Source of the DNA: Brevundimonas sp. ASV9 | GTDB taxonomy: Bacteria; Pseudomonadota; Alphaproteobacteria; Caulobacterales; Caulobacteraceae | Length of the DNA stretch: 54,745 nt | Direction of reading: 5' to 3' | Assembly (NCBI RefSeq): GCF_016429195.1 | Contig: NZ_JAELUF010000010.1 | Coordinates: 1-54,745, forward strand | Shown here: positions 43,084-50,802 of the stretch, piece by piece | Numbering within the stretch: the first letter of the stretch is position 1 | Layout of the letters: every line of letters begins with the position of its first letter | The notes under the pieces: model-generated | Told to the model about the DNA's origin: nothing | The model's input: the letters and a program-made list of their open reading frames with translations, nothing else | Databases searched by the model: none | Position numbers and translations under genes: made by a program

Positions 43084-43638
43084 CTACCCCTTCGTCTTGT
43101 CGATCCAGGCGGCGAAGGCGTCGGTGAAGCTTTTCAGGAAGGCCTTGGTGTCGTCCTTCTTCAGCTTGCCGTGCTCGTCCAGCAGGTCGGCGACATTGCC
43201 GATATAGGCCTCGGGCTGCTGCATCGTCGGCATGTTCAGGAACACCAACGGCTGGCGCAGGTGGTGGTTGGCGCCGAAGGCCGCGACGGCGCCGGGCGAG
43301 ACGCTGACGATGGCGGCGGGCTTGCCCTGCCAGATGCTGTGGCCATAGGGGCGAGAGCCGACGTCCAAGGCGTTCTTCAGCGCGCCGGGGATGGAGCGAT
43401 TGTATTCAGGCGTGACGAACAGCACCGCCTCGGTCGTCGCCACCTCCTCGCGGAAGCGTTCCCAGGCCGGCGGCGGGCTGTCGGTTTCCAGATCGGGGTC
43501 ATAGAGCGGCAGGTCGCCGATCTCAACCGGCTCGATCTCCAGCCCCGGCTCGGCCAGCGCCTTCAACGCCATGCCGATGGCGCGCGAATAGGAGCCTTTG
43601 CGCAGGCTGCCGACGATCAGGGCGACGCGGACGGTCAT
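43084..43638 (-). CDS. NADPH-dependent FMN reductase / chromate-quinone reductase type
   Basis: A 184-residue flavodoxin-fold oxidoreductase that uses NAD(P)H and FMN to reduce flavin, quinones or chromate. The FMN-phosphate loop is ALIVGSLRKGSYSRAIGMALK near the N-terminus. The flavin-binding FVTPEYNRSIPGALKNALDVGSRP and VSVSPGAVAAFGANHHLRQPLVFLNMPTM are typical of the YieF/ChrR/azobenzene-reductase group. ATG 43638 with CGGAGA upstream is preferred to a start nine codons earlier. It borders the low-coding islet and has normal GC content. Confidence 0.93.
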   Translation of the reverse strand: MTVRVALIVGSLRKGSYSRAIGMALKALAEPGLEIEPVEIGDLPLYDPDLETDSPPPAWERFREEVATTEAVLFVTPEYNRSIPGALKNALDVGSRPYGHSIWQGKPAAIVSVSPGAVAAFGANHHLRQPLVFLNMPTMQQPEAYIGNVADLLDEHGKLKKDDTKAFLKSFTDAFAAWIDKTKG

Positions 43639-44099
43639 GGTGGTCTCCGGGCTGGACGGGTTCAAGCGCCAGCATAACCGATCCGCGTCGCAGCGCGTTC
43701 CATGCGTAGGAAGACTATGCTGACGACGCCAGCTAACCCTATGCCAAGCTTGTCACTTACGCGGCCAGTACAGCCAGAGTAAATGATGGACGGAAATATT
43801 TTAGATGACGAACGACTAAGATCGTAAAATGCCTCAGAAGGGCGCAAGCGACGTCCGAAGGCAACAATCTATTCGATCCGATCGATTCGCTGATGAAAGC
43901 TAACATCCCAGCGCACTCGCCGTTATTGTACCCCGTTCCCGCGCTGCGTCAGGCGGCCCGGCTGAGCGAGGTCATCAAATAGCGGGACCGCCACTTTGCT
44001 GTGGCCTTGCATGATATCTTTTGGGTCGAGGTCCACGCCCGATCAGGTTTCCTCAGTGCCGATTCTGCGTCGAATAATAGCCGATCGAACTTGGACTAA
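43639..44099. other. 461-bp stretch without a supported gene
   Basis: No open frame here has convincing coding character. On the plus strand a stop-bounded stretch ending at about 43981 reads FDPIDSLMKANIPAHSPLLYPVPALRQAARLSEVIK. It has no good start and may be the tail of a decayed gene or chance. The region is patchy in base composition and separates the FMN reductase from the xylose cluster. Confidence 0.5.
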
Positions 44100-44975
44100 C
44101 TAAAGGGTGGTGGCGCCGATTTTCAGGGACATAGACAGGGCCTTGCCGGGCTCCAAGCAAACCAAGCCGCAGTCTTCACCGTCTGGCGCGTTGTGGGCGT
44201 CCGGGCGGTGGGTAACGGGCTCAACGCAGAAGAAATCGCCATCGGCAGGGGCGTAAATCTGGGTCCAGCGGGCTGGTGTTGTAGCGCGAAGCGTCACCCG
44301 GCGACCACCACCATCTACCATCGCTTCACCTGTCCAGCCGACGTAGGCGTGATCGACGAATGGCGCGTCAGCGAGGGTCAGGCTGTTCGACCAGTCCGCG
44401 ATCTCGGTGGGCGGCGCCAGGCGTTCGGGAATCTCTCGTACATCGGTGATCCAGACACCCTCAGCCGACAAAGTCAGGCGGCTGTCTGCATGGCGATGGA
44501 AATAGGGATGCAGGCCGAGGCCGGCGGGCATAACCGCATCGCCGAAGTTGGTCACGGACAAGGTGATCGTCAGGCCCTGGTCGCTTAATTCGACAGTCTG
44601 GCTAGCGCGCCACGGCCAGGGCCAACCCTGTGCATCAGCGTCGGCCTTGGGGGACCATTCCAGCGTCATCTCGACGCGGTTGGTCGTCTGGCTTTCGACG
44701 GTCCAGGCCAAGAGCCAGCCGTCGCCGTGCAGGGCGTGGGGGGCGAACCGTTCAAGTGTCTGCAAGCGGACCTCACGCCCCTCGAAAACGAATCGCCCGT
44801 CGGCGATCCGGTTGGCGTAGGGGACCAGAGGGAAACAGGCCGTCTCCAGAATATCGGTCGCGCTTTCGGGCGTCGGGCGAAACACCGGCCGGCCGCGCCA
44901 GTCCAGGCTCAGCACCGCCCCGCCCTGCTCCGGGGCCAGGGTCGCGCGCCAGTCGCCGGCCGTCAGGGCGATCAT
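44100..44975 (-). CDS. galM: Aldose 1-epimerase (mutarotase)
   Basis: A 291-residue GalM-family protein that interconverts alpha and beta anomers of aldoses. Active-site residues are recognisable as H83 (HALHGDGW), H156 (GLGLHPYFHR) and E252 (CVEPVTH). The N-terminal DWRATLAPEQGGAVLSLDWRGRPVFRP and FPLVPYANRIADGRFVFEG are also typical. Its ATG overlaps the xylC-like stop (ATGA), so it is the last coupled gene of the xylose operon, where it would supply the anomer oxidised by the dehydrogenase. A longer open frame that continues upstream in this frame only overlaps the lactonase gene. Confidence 0.93.
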   Translation of the reverse strand: MIALTAGDWRATLAPEQGGAVLSLDWRGRPVFRPTPESATDILETACFPLVPYANRIADGRFVFEGREVRLQTLERFAPHALHGDGWLLAWTVESQTTNRVEMTLEWSPKADADAQGWPWPWRASQTVELSDQGLTITLSVTNFGDAVMPAGLGLHPYFHRHADSRLTLSAEGVWITDVREIPERLAPPTEIADWSNSLTLADAPFVDHAYVGWTGEAMVDGGGRRVTLRATTPARWTQIYAPADGDFFCVEPVTHRPDAHNAPDGEDCGLVCLEPGKALSMSLKIGATTL

Positions 44976-45826
44976 AGGCGGATCCGGTTCTGCGGCAGGC
45001 CCGGCGTCTCGACGCGGACGCGATAGAGGCCGCCCAGGGTCGGCTGCTCCGCGCGCTTGTCGGCGTTCCCCAACCAAGCCGTGGTCATATAGAGATCGCG
45101 CAGGTCGGGGCCGCCGAACGCAGCCTTGGTCACGGTCTGGACCGGCACGTCGATCTTGCCGATCCGCGTGCCGTCCGAGGCGAAACGGGCGACGCCCCAG
45201 CCGTTGAACAGGCCGACGTGCAGCACGCCCTCCGCGTCCATGCTGGGACCGTCGGCATAGCCGTCCTCGGTCACGGCGAAGACGCGCTTGTTCGAGATCA
45301 CGCCGTCTTGGTGGTCGAAAGCCAAGATCGTCTTCTTCAGCGTGTCGTGGTGATAGAGGGTGCGGCCGTCGGGGCTGAGGCACGGGCCGTTGGTGACGCC
45401 GTAACCGTCGTCGTGCCGCGTCAGCTCGCCCCGGAACCAGCGGTAGAGAGCGCCGGTCTCGACCTGTTCGCTGTCGTCCATCGAACCGAACCACAGGGAG
45501 CCGTCCGGCGCGACGAAGCCGTCGTTCAGCCTGTTCTGGAGTCGGTTCTCCTCGACCGGCTGGAAGCGGGAGAAGTCGCCCTCCTCCGGGTCGAAACGAT
45601 AAAGACCGCCCCTCACGCCGCAGACCAGCGAACCGTCCTCGGCGGGCAAGGCGAAGCCGGTCTGATCGGGCGTGTCCCACGAGCGTTTCTCGCCGGTCGC
45701 GGGGGTGTAGCGATGCAGCTTTCGACCCTTGATGTCGACGAACCACACCGCGCCGCGAGCAGCGTCCCATACCGGGCCTTCGCCCAGCTCCGCCTGCACG
45801 TCCCAGATCAGTTCCGGCTCGCTCAT
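44972..45826 (-). CDS. xylC: Xylonolactonase-like SMP-30/gluconolactonase family protein
   Basis: A 284-residue six-bladed beta-propeller lactonase, predicted to open D-xylono-lactone to D-xylonate with a bound divalent metal. Signatures are LGEGPVWDAARGAVWFVDIKGRKLHRY (metal glutamate in GEGP), NRLNDGFVAPDGSLWFGSM (Asn/Asp ligands), TNGPCLSPDGRTLYHHDT and AAFGGPDLRDLYMTTA. The NGPC-SPDG-T pattern agrees with Caulobacter XylC. The ATG at 45826 is preferred; an in-frame TTG precedes it directly. It starts 3 bp after the xylA stop and overlaps galM by 4 bp. Confidence 0.9.
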   Translation of the reverse strand: MSEPELIWDVQAELGEGPVWDAARGAVWFVDIKGRKLHRYTPATGEKRSWDTPDQTGFALPAEDGSLVCGVRGGLYRFDPEEGDFSRFQPVEENRLQNRLNDGFVAPDGSLWFGSMDDSEQVETGALYRWFRGELTRHDDGYGVTNGPCLSPDGRTLYHHDTLKKTILAFDHQDGVISNKRVFAVTEDGYADGPSMDAEGVLHVGLFNGWGVARFASDGTRIGKIDVPVQTVTKAAFGGPDLRDLYMTTAWLGNADKRAEQPTLGGLYRVRVETPGLPQNRIRL

Positions 45827-45829
45827 CAA

Positions 45830-47272
45830 TCAGCTCGCCGAGTAGCTGGTTTTGATCTGGGTATAGAATTCCACAGCCGCAAAGCCCTGTTCGCGCGAAC
45901 CGTAGGAGGACTTCTTGGAGCCGCCGAAGGGCACATGATAGTCGACGCCGGCGGTGGCGAGGTTGACCATGGTCATGCCGGCCTTGGCGTGCTTCTGGAA
46001 GTCGCGGGCGTGTTTCAGCGACTGGGTGACGATGCCCGCCGACAGGCCGAACTCGATGCCGTTGGCGACGGCGAGCGCCTCTTCATAGCTGGCGACGCGG
46101 ATGGTCGAGGCAACGGGGCCGAAGACCTCTTCGTTGTTGATGCGCGCGTCGGCGGCGGTGTCGGCGATTAGGGTCGGCTGGACGTACCAGCCGGGGGCGT
46201 CGAAGCTCAGGCGCTCACCGCCCGTGACGATGCGGCCGCCGGCTTCGCGGGCGATGTCGATGTATTTGTAGGAGACCTCGCGCTGAGCCTCGGTCACGGC
46301 CGGGCCCATCTGGGTATTGGAATCCAGGGCGTTGCCGACGCGCAGTGCGGCGACCTTCTCGGCCAGGGCGGCGACGAAGCGGTCGTGGATGCCGTCCTGA
46401 ACGATCAGGCGGCTGGAGGCGGTGCAGCGCTGGCCGGTGGCGAAGAAGCTGCCGTCCAGGGCGATGTTCACCGCCCGGTCCAGATCGGCGTCGTCCAGAA
46501 CGATCAGCGGGTTCTTGCCGCCCATCTCCAGCTGAACGCGCGCCTGACGCTTCACCGCGCCTTCGGCGACGCCTGCGCCCACGGCCTGCGAGCCGGTGAA
46601 GCTGATGCCGTCGATGCCTGGGTGGGCGACGATGGCGCGGCCGACGTCGCCGTCGCCGATGACCATATTGACCACGCCCTTGGGCAGGCCGGCCTCATGC
46701 AGAATGGCTATCAGAGCCTCGGCCGTCGCCGGGGTCGGGCCGGCGGGCTTGATGACGACCGTGTTGCCGAAGGCGATGGCCGGGGCGATCTTCCACGCCG
46801 GAATGGCGATGGGGAAGTTCCACGGCGTGATCAGACCGAACACGCCGACGGCCTGGCGATAGGTCTGGATCTCGACGCCCGGCCGTGTCGAGGCCAGGTT
46901 CTGGCCGTGGACGCGCAGGGCCTCGCCGGCGAAATATTTCAGGATGCGGGCGGCGCGCATCGTCTCGCCGATGCCTTCCGGCAAGGTCTTGCCCTCTTCG
47001 CGGGCCAGCAGGCGGCCGATGACGGCGGCGCGTTCCATGATCAGGCTGCCGGCCTTGTCCAGCACGTCGAAGCGCACTTCCGGCGAGGCGTCGGACCAGC
47101 CGGGGAAGGCGGCGCGGGCGGCCTGAACGGCCTGGTCCACCTCGGCGGCGCCGCCCTTTGGCGTGCGGGCCACGACGTCGCGCGTATCCGACGGGTTCAG
47201 GCTCTCGCCCGCCAGGGCTCCCGCGACCTTCTCGCCGCCGATCCAGTGCGAAAGTTCAAGCGTGTCGGTCAT
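45830..47272 (-). CDS. xylA: Alpha-ketoglutarate semialdehyde dehydrogenase (Weimberg pathway)
   Basis: NAD(P)+ aldehyde dehydrogenase that oxidises 2-oxoglutarate semialdehyde to 2-oxoglutarate, the last step of oxidative pentose breakdown. The 480 residues carry N152 in ITPWNFP, the catalytic E249 (LEMGGKNP) and C283 (ATGQRCTASSR), and the late NEEVFGPVASTIRV. It is named xylA as in Caulobacter; it is not xylose isomerase. It sits between the sugar porter and the lactonase. A 9-bp-stem hairpin lies in the gap ahead of it. Substrate assignment rests on the cluster context as well as similarity. Confidence 0.92.
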   Translation of the reverse strand: MTDTLELSHWIGGEKVAGALAGESLNPSDTRDVVARTPKGGAAEVDQAVQAARAAFPGWSDASPEVRFDVLDKAGSLIMERAAVIGRLLAREEGKTLPEGIGETMRAARILKYFAGEALRVHGQNLASTRPGVEIQTYRQAVGVFGLITPWNFPIAIPAWKIAPAIAFGNTVVIKPAGPTPATAEALIAILHEAGLPKGVVNMVIGDGDVGRAIVAHPGIDGISFTGSQAVGAGVAEGAVKRQARVQLEMGGKNPLIVLDDADLDRAVNIALDGSFFATGQRCTASSRLIVQDGIHDRFVAALAEKVAALRVGNALDSNTQMGPAVTEAQREVSYKYIDIAREAGGRIVTGGERLSFDAPGWYVQPTLIADTAADARINNEEVFGPVASTIRVASYEEALAVANGIEFGLSAGIVTQSLKHARDFQKHAKAGMTMVNLATAGVDYHVPFGGSKKSSYGSREQGFAAVEFYTQIKTSYSAS

Positions 47273-47295
47273 GGGACGTCCTTTTCATAAGGCTG

Positions 47296-47321
47296 ACGGG
47301 CGGCGGGGGAGCGCCGCCCGT
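47296..47321 (-). other. Intercistronic hairpin between the sugar porter and xylA
   Basis: ACGGGCGGC (47296-47304) and GCCGCCCGT (47313-47321) form a perfect 9-bp stem with an 8-nt loop in the 79-bp gap. On the transcribed (minus) strand no T run follows, so it is more likely an RNA-stability or partial-attenuation element than a full terminator. Confidence 0.55.
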
Positions 47322-47351
47322 TTCGGGGAGATGGGTACGGGAGGGCGAAAA

Positions 47352-48785
47352 TCAGCCCGTCATGTCTTCCAGTTCGCGACCGCGCGTTTCCTTCACCCAA
47401 GCCTGGACCAGGAAGAAGGAGATCAGGGCGCTGACCGCGTAGAAGCCATAGGTGAAGACCAGCCCCAGGGTGGCGGCCATCCACGGGAAGCTGACCGAGA
47501 TGGCGAAGTTGGCGATCCACTGGGCGAAGCCGGCGACGGCCAGGGCCGAACCGCGCATCTGGTTCGGGAACATCTCGCCCAGCATGACCCACATGACCGG
47601 CCCCCAGCTGAAGTTAAAGAAGACCACATAGGCGTTGGCCGCGATCAGCGCGATCAGGCCGGTCTGGTCGTCCAGGTGCAGCGATCCGTCGATCAGGGCG
47701 GCCTTGGAGAAGCACCAGGCGACGACAGCCAGGGTCACGAACATGCCGGCCGAACCGATCAGAAGCAGAGGCTTTCTACCGATCTTGTCGATGACAGCGA
47801 TGGCGGCCAAGCAGGCGGCGATCGACAGGACGCCGGACAGGATGTTGATCTGCAGCGCGTCGTTCTCGGAGAAGCCGACCGACTGCCACAGCACCGCGCC
47901 GTAGTAGAAGACGATGTTGATACCGACGAGTTGCTGGAACACGGCAAGGATCAAGCCGGCCCAGACGATCGGGCGCACCTTCTTGGTCGCGGGGTCCAGC
48001 AGGTCGGCGAACTTGGGCTTGTGGTCGGCCGCCAGCGAGGCGCGGATTTCCTGAACCTTACGCGCACCGGCGCCCGCACCGAACAGTTTGGACAGCACGG
48101 CCTCGGCCTGGGCGTCCTTCTTCTTGACGACCAGAAAGCGCGGGCTTTCTGGGATCACCAGGAGGGCGATCAGATAGACGGCGGCGGGGATGACCTGCAG
48201 CCAGAACATCCAGCGCCAGGCGGGGAAGCCCAGCCAGAATTCCGCCGTTGATCCGCCGGCGGTCTTGGCCAGGGCGTAATTGGCCACGAAGGCGCCGGTC
48301 AGGCCGGTGATGATCATGATCTGCTGCACCGACGACAGTCGACCACGGATTGAGGCCGGCGTAACTTCGGAGATATAGGCCGGCGACAGGACCGAGGCCG
48401 CGCCCACGCCCAGGCCGCCGATGAACCGGGCGATGATGAAGTGGGCCGAACTGTCGGCCGCACCCGCCCAGAAGGCCGAGACGATGAACAGGCCGGCGGC
48501 GATCTGCATAACCGTGCGACGGCCGATAGCGTCGGCCAAACGTCCCGCGATGAAGGCGCCGACGGCGCAGCCCAAGAGGATTGCGCCGACGTTGAAACCG
48601 GTGCCAAGCGCCGACAGATTGAAGGCCGCCTCCAGCCCGTCTTGGGTGCCGTTGATGACGCCTGAATCATAGCCGAACATGAAGCCGCCGATGGTGGCGA
48701 CCGCCACGATCAGGGCGATGAAGGCCATGTTGACGCGGTCGTCGCCCGCGATGTCGGGGCCTGAGCCCCCCGTCGGTCCTGCCAT
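47352..48785 (-). CDS. xylE: MFS sugar porter (XylE-like sugar:H+ symporter)
   Basis: A 477-residue transporter with 12 predicted membrane helices. It has the sugar-porter signatures FGYDSGVINGTQ in helix 1, GRLADAIGRRTVMQ between helices 2 and 3, and RFIGGLGVGAASVLSPAYISEVTPASIRGRLSSVQQ. PESPRFLV appears before the central loop, FQQLVGINIVFYYG in helix 7, and the final ETRGRELEDM. It would bring D-xylose across the inner membrane with protons, as Caulobacter XylE (CC0814) is thought to. It is inserted within the cluster between xylB and xylA. Specificity for xylose rather than another sugar is inferred from the neighbours. Confidence 0.92.
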   Translation of the reverse strand: MAGPTGGSGPDIAGDDRVNMAFIALIVAVATIGGFMFGYDSGVINGTQDGLEAAFNLSALGTGFNVGAILLGCAVGAFIAGRLADAIGRRTVMQIAAGLFIVSAFWAGAADSSAHFIIARFIGGLGVGAASVLSPAYISEVTPASIRGRLSSVQQIMIITGLTGAFVANYALAKTAGGSTAEFWLGFPAWRWMFWLQVIPAAVYLIALLVIPESPRFLVVKKKDAQAEAVLSKLFGAGAGARKVQEIRASLAADHKPKFADLLDPATKKVRPIVWAGLILAVFQQLVGINIVFYYGAVLWQSVGFSENDALQINILSGVLSIAACLAAIAVIDKIGRKPLLLIGSAGMFVTLAVVAWCFSKAALIDGSLHLDDQTGLIALIAANAYVVFFNFSWGPVMWVMLGEMFPNQMRGSALAVAGFAQWIANFAISVSFPWMAATLGLVFTYGFYAVSALISFFLVQAWVKETRGRELEDMTG

Positions 48786-48837
48786 CTCGATATTCCCTCC
48801 GAATGCCCATCTGACGCGGGCGTGAAACTCAGAAACC

Positions 48838-49596
48838 CTATCGCCAGCCAGCGTCCACGAAATACTCGTGGCCTGTAATCAAACGTGCATCGTCGGATGC
48901 GAGGAACAGGCCGAGCGCCGCGACATCGTTGGGCTGGAGACGACCGGGCAGGCATTGCGCCGCCACGATCTCGGCCTCTCCTTCCGGCGTGTACCATTTC
49001 ATCTGACGCGGGGTCTGGACATTGCCCGGCACGATGCAGACGACACGCACGCCGTCACCGCCCAGCTCGCGCGCCAGGGCGCGAGTCATGCCCTCAATGC
49101 CCGCCTTGGCGGTTTCGTAAAGCGACAGATCCGGCAGCCCCAGATGCCAGCTGATCGAGCCCAGGTTGATGATGACCCCCCTGCCCTGCTCGCGCATCCC
49201 GGCGGCGACCGACTGGGCCGCGAAATAGAGGTGACGCAGATTCACGTTGATCCGGTTGTCCCAGTAGTCGGGCGTCACCTCCGCCAGCGTATGACGGTCG
49301 TCGTTGGCGGCGTTATTGATCAGGACATCGATGGGACCCTGTTCGGCGACGATCTCGGCCAGGCAGGCCTGCAAGGCGGCCACGTCCATTAGATCGCATT
49401 GGCGGAAGGTCGGGGCGGGCGACAGTTCGGCCAGTGATGCCTCCAGCGCCTTCGAGTCCGCCTCGGCGATGTCGAAGAAGACGACACGGGCGCCCTGACG
49501 CGCAAAGGCCTCGGTGAAACCGGCGCCGATGCCGGACCCGCCGCCGGTGACGACGACCAGACGGCCCTTTAGCGACGGATAGATGGCGCCGCTCAT
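48838..49596 (-). CDS. xylB: D-xylose 1-dehydrogenase (SDR)
   Basis: A 252-residue short-chain dehydrogenase that oxidises D-xylose to D-xylono-lactone with NAD+, the first step of the Weimberg route. It has TGGGSGIG (17-24), NNAANDDRH (95-102) and the catalytic S149 region (NLGSISWHLGLPDLSLYETAK) with Y160 and K164. GNVQTPRQMKWYTPEGEAEIVAAQCLPGR and the end GHEYFVDAGWR follow. The NDDRH and ISWHLGL-DL-LYETAK blocks are shared with Caulobacter XylB, so assignment is strong. The ATG at 49596 overlaps the xylX stop (ATGA). An upstream continuation of this frame is not coding. Confidence 0.94.
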   Translation of the reverse strand: MSGAIYPSLKGRLVVVTGGGSGIGAGFTEAFARQGARVVFFDIAEADSKALEASLAELSPAPTFRQCDLMDVAALQACLAEIVAEQGPIDVLINNAANDDRHTLAEVTPDYWDNRINVNLRHLYFAAQSVAAGMREQGRGVIINLGSISWHLGLPDLSLYETAKAGIEGMTRALARELGGDGVRVVCIVPGNVQTPRQMKWYTPEGEAEIVAAQCLPGRLQPNDVAALGLFLASDDARLITGHEYFVDAGWR

Positions 49597-50735
49597 GCGG
49601 AAACTCCGAGAAGGCCGCGACCGGCCAGATTGCGCATCAGCTCCAGCACCCCGAACTTCCAGGGCGGGGCCTGGTCGCAGGTCGCGACGATGTTTTCCAG
49701 CACGCCCAGTTTCTCGGACGAGACGCGGACCCGGTCGCCCATCTTGTGGGTGAAGCCCTTGCCCGGCGCATCGCGGTCGTCGATCGGCGCGAACATGGTC
49801 CCGAGATACAGGGCGAAACCGTCGGGATACTGATGCGCGCTCAGGGTCTGACGCACCAGTTCCTCGGGATCGCGGCTGATCAGGCTCATCGAGCTTTCGC
49901 CCGTCATCATGAAGCCGTCCGTTCCCTCGACCTCCAGCCGGACCGTCGCTGAGCGCACGTCGTCCATCGTGAAGTCGTCGTCGAACAGGCGGATGAAGGG
50001 GCCGATTGAGGCCGAGGCGTTGTTGTCCTTGGCCTTGCCCAGCAGCAGGGCCGACCGGCCCTCGATGTCGCGCAGATTGACGTCGTTGCCCAGGCTGGCG
50101 CCGACCGGGCGGCCGGACGGATCGCAGACGACGACCACCTCCGGCTCCGGGTTGTTCCAGGCTGAGTCCGCCCGCACCCCGACCTCGGCGCCCCAGCCGA
50201 CCGAGGCCAGCACCGGCGCCTTGGTGAAGATCTCGGCATAGGGGCCGATGGCGACTTCGAGATATTGCGACCACAAGCCCTCGGCGATCAGCTGCGCCTT
50301 GACGGCCTCGGCTTGATCCGAACCCGGCCGCAGATTCTTCAGGTCGCCGCCGATCCGGTTGAGGATGGACTGGCGCACGGCGTTGGCGGCGTCGGCGTCA
50401 CCGCGCGCCCGCTCCTCGATTACCCGTTCCAAGGCCGAGACCGCAAAGGTCACGCCCGAGGCCTTGATGCATTGCAGGTCCAGCGGCGACAGCAACTGGA
50501 CGCCCTGCGCCGACCAGGCCGAGGCGACGGTCAGTTCGTCCAGCGGCCCAATGTCGACGCCCGCGGTATCCAGGTCGCTCCGCCCGACAGCCTGAGCCGT
50601 CGTGGCGACGTGGTCAGAAAGATCATAGAGCCGCCCGCCCCGCACCAGAATGGGCGAGGGTCCAGCCTCGGTCATTACACGTCCGAGCAGGCGCGCGTTA
50701 CGCCAGTCCGCCGGCAGGCATTCAGTAAGCAACAC
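49593..50735 (-). CDS. xylX: 2-keto-3-deoxy-xylonate dehydratase (FAH family)
   Basis: A 380-residue fumarylacetoacetate-hydrolase-family enzyme. In Caulobacter, XylX dehydrates 2-keto-3-deoxy-D-xylonate to 2-oxoglutarate semialdehyde. Family blocks include LQCIKASGVTFAVSALERVIEERARGD, the metal-binding PEPEVVVVCDPSGRPVGASLGNDVNLRDIEGRSALLLGKAKDNNASASIGPFIRLFD, and GTMFAPIDDRDAPGKGFTHKMGDRVRVSSEKLG. It is the first gene of the operon. The start is GTG at 50735 with GGGGAGG eight bases upstream, and the operator palindrome lies 28 bp before the start. It is translationally coupled to xylB. Confidence 0.93.
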   Translation of the reverse strand: MLLTECLPADWRNARLLGRVMTEAGPSPILVRGGRLYDLSDHVATTAQAVGRSDLDTAGVDIGPLDELTVASAWSAQGVQLLSPLDLQCIKASGVTFAVSALERVIEERARGDADAANAVRQSILNRIGGDLKNLRPGSDQAEAVKAQLIAEGLWSQYLEVAIGPYAEIFTKAPVLASVGWGAEVGVRADSAWNNPEPEVVVVCDPSGRPVGASLGNDVNLRDIEGRSALLLGKAKDNNASASIGPFIRLFDDDFTMDDVRSATVRLEVEGTDGFMMTGESSMSLISRDPEELVRQTLSAHQYPDGFALYLGTMFAPIDDRDAPGKGFTHKMGDRVRVSSEKLGVLENIVATCDQAPPWKFGVLELMRNLAGRGLLGVSA

Positions 50736-50763
50736 GATCTCATCCTCCCCACGCTCTGAGGCG

Positions 50764-50802
50764 TGTTAGCGCTAACATCTTGTAGCGGAGGGCGGATGTC
50801 AA
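50764..50802 (-). promoter_or_regulatory. xylX promoter with XylR operator palindrome
   Basis: TGTTAGCGCTAACA (50764-50777) is a perfect 14-bp palindrome. Reading leftward, TTGACA (minus strand of 50797-50802) and GATGTT (50774-50779) are 17 bp apart, so the palindrome covers the -10 and start-site region. The -35 overlaps the TGA stop of xylR. The palindrome resembles the LacI-type operator described for xylose genes of Caulobacter (from memory), so repression by the adjacent XylR is the natural reading. Confidence 0.8.

Noticed and set aside
43662..43847. A 61-codon minus-strand frame upstream of the FMN reductase
   Set aside because: No ribosome site, no recognisable features, atypical composition; probably chance.
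44100..45770. One 556-codon gene covering both the epimerase and lactonase
   Set aside because: Only the last 291 codons resemble aldose epimerase; the upstream part overlaps the SMP-30 gene in another frame and is Arg-rich shadow.
48838..50274. A 478-codon gene extending xylB upstream
   Set aside because: The extra N-terminal part is shadow of xylX; the family start MSGAIYPSLKG at 49596 is clear and coupled to xylX by ATGA.
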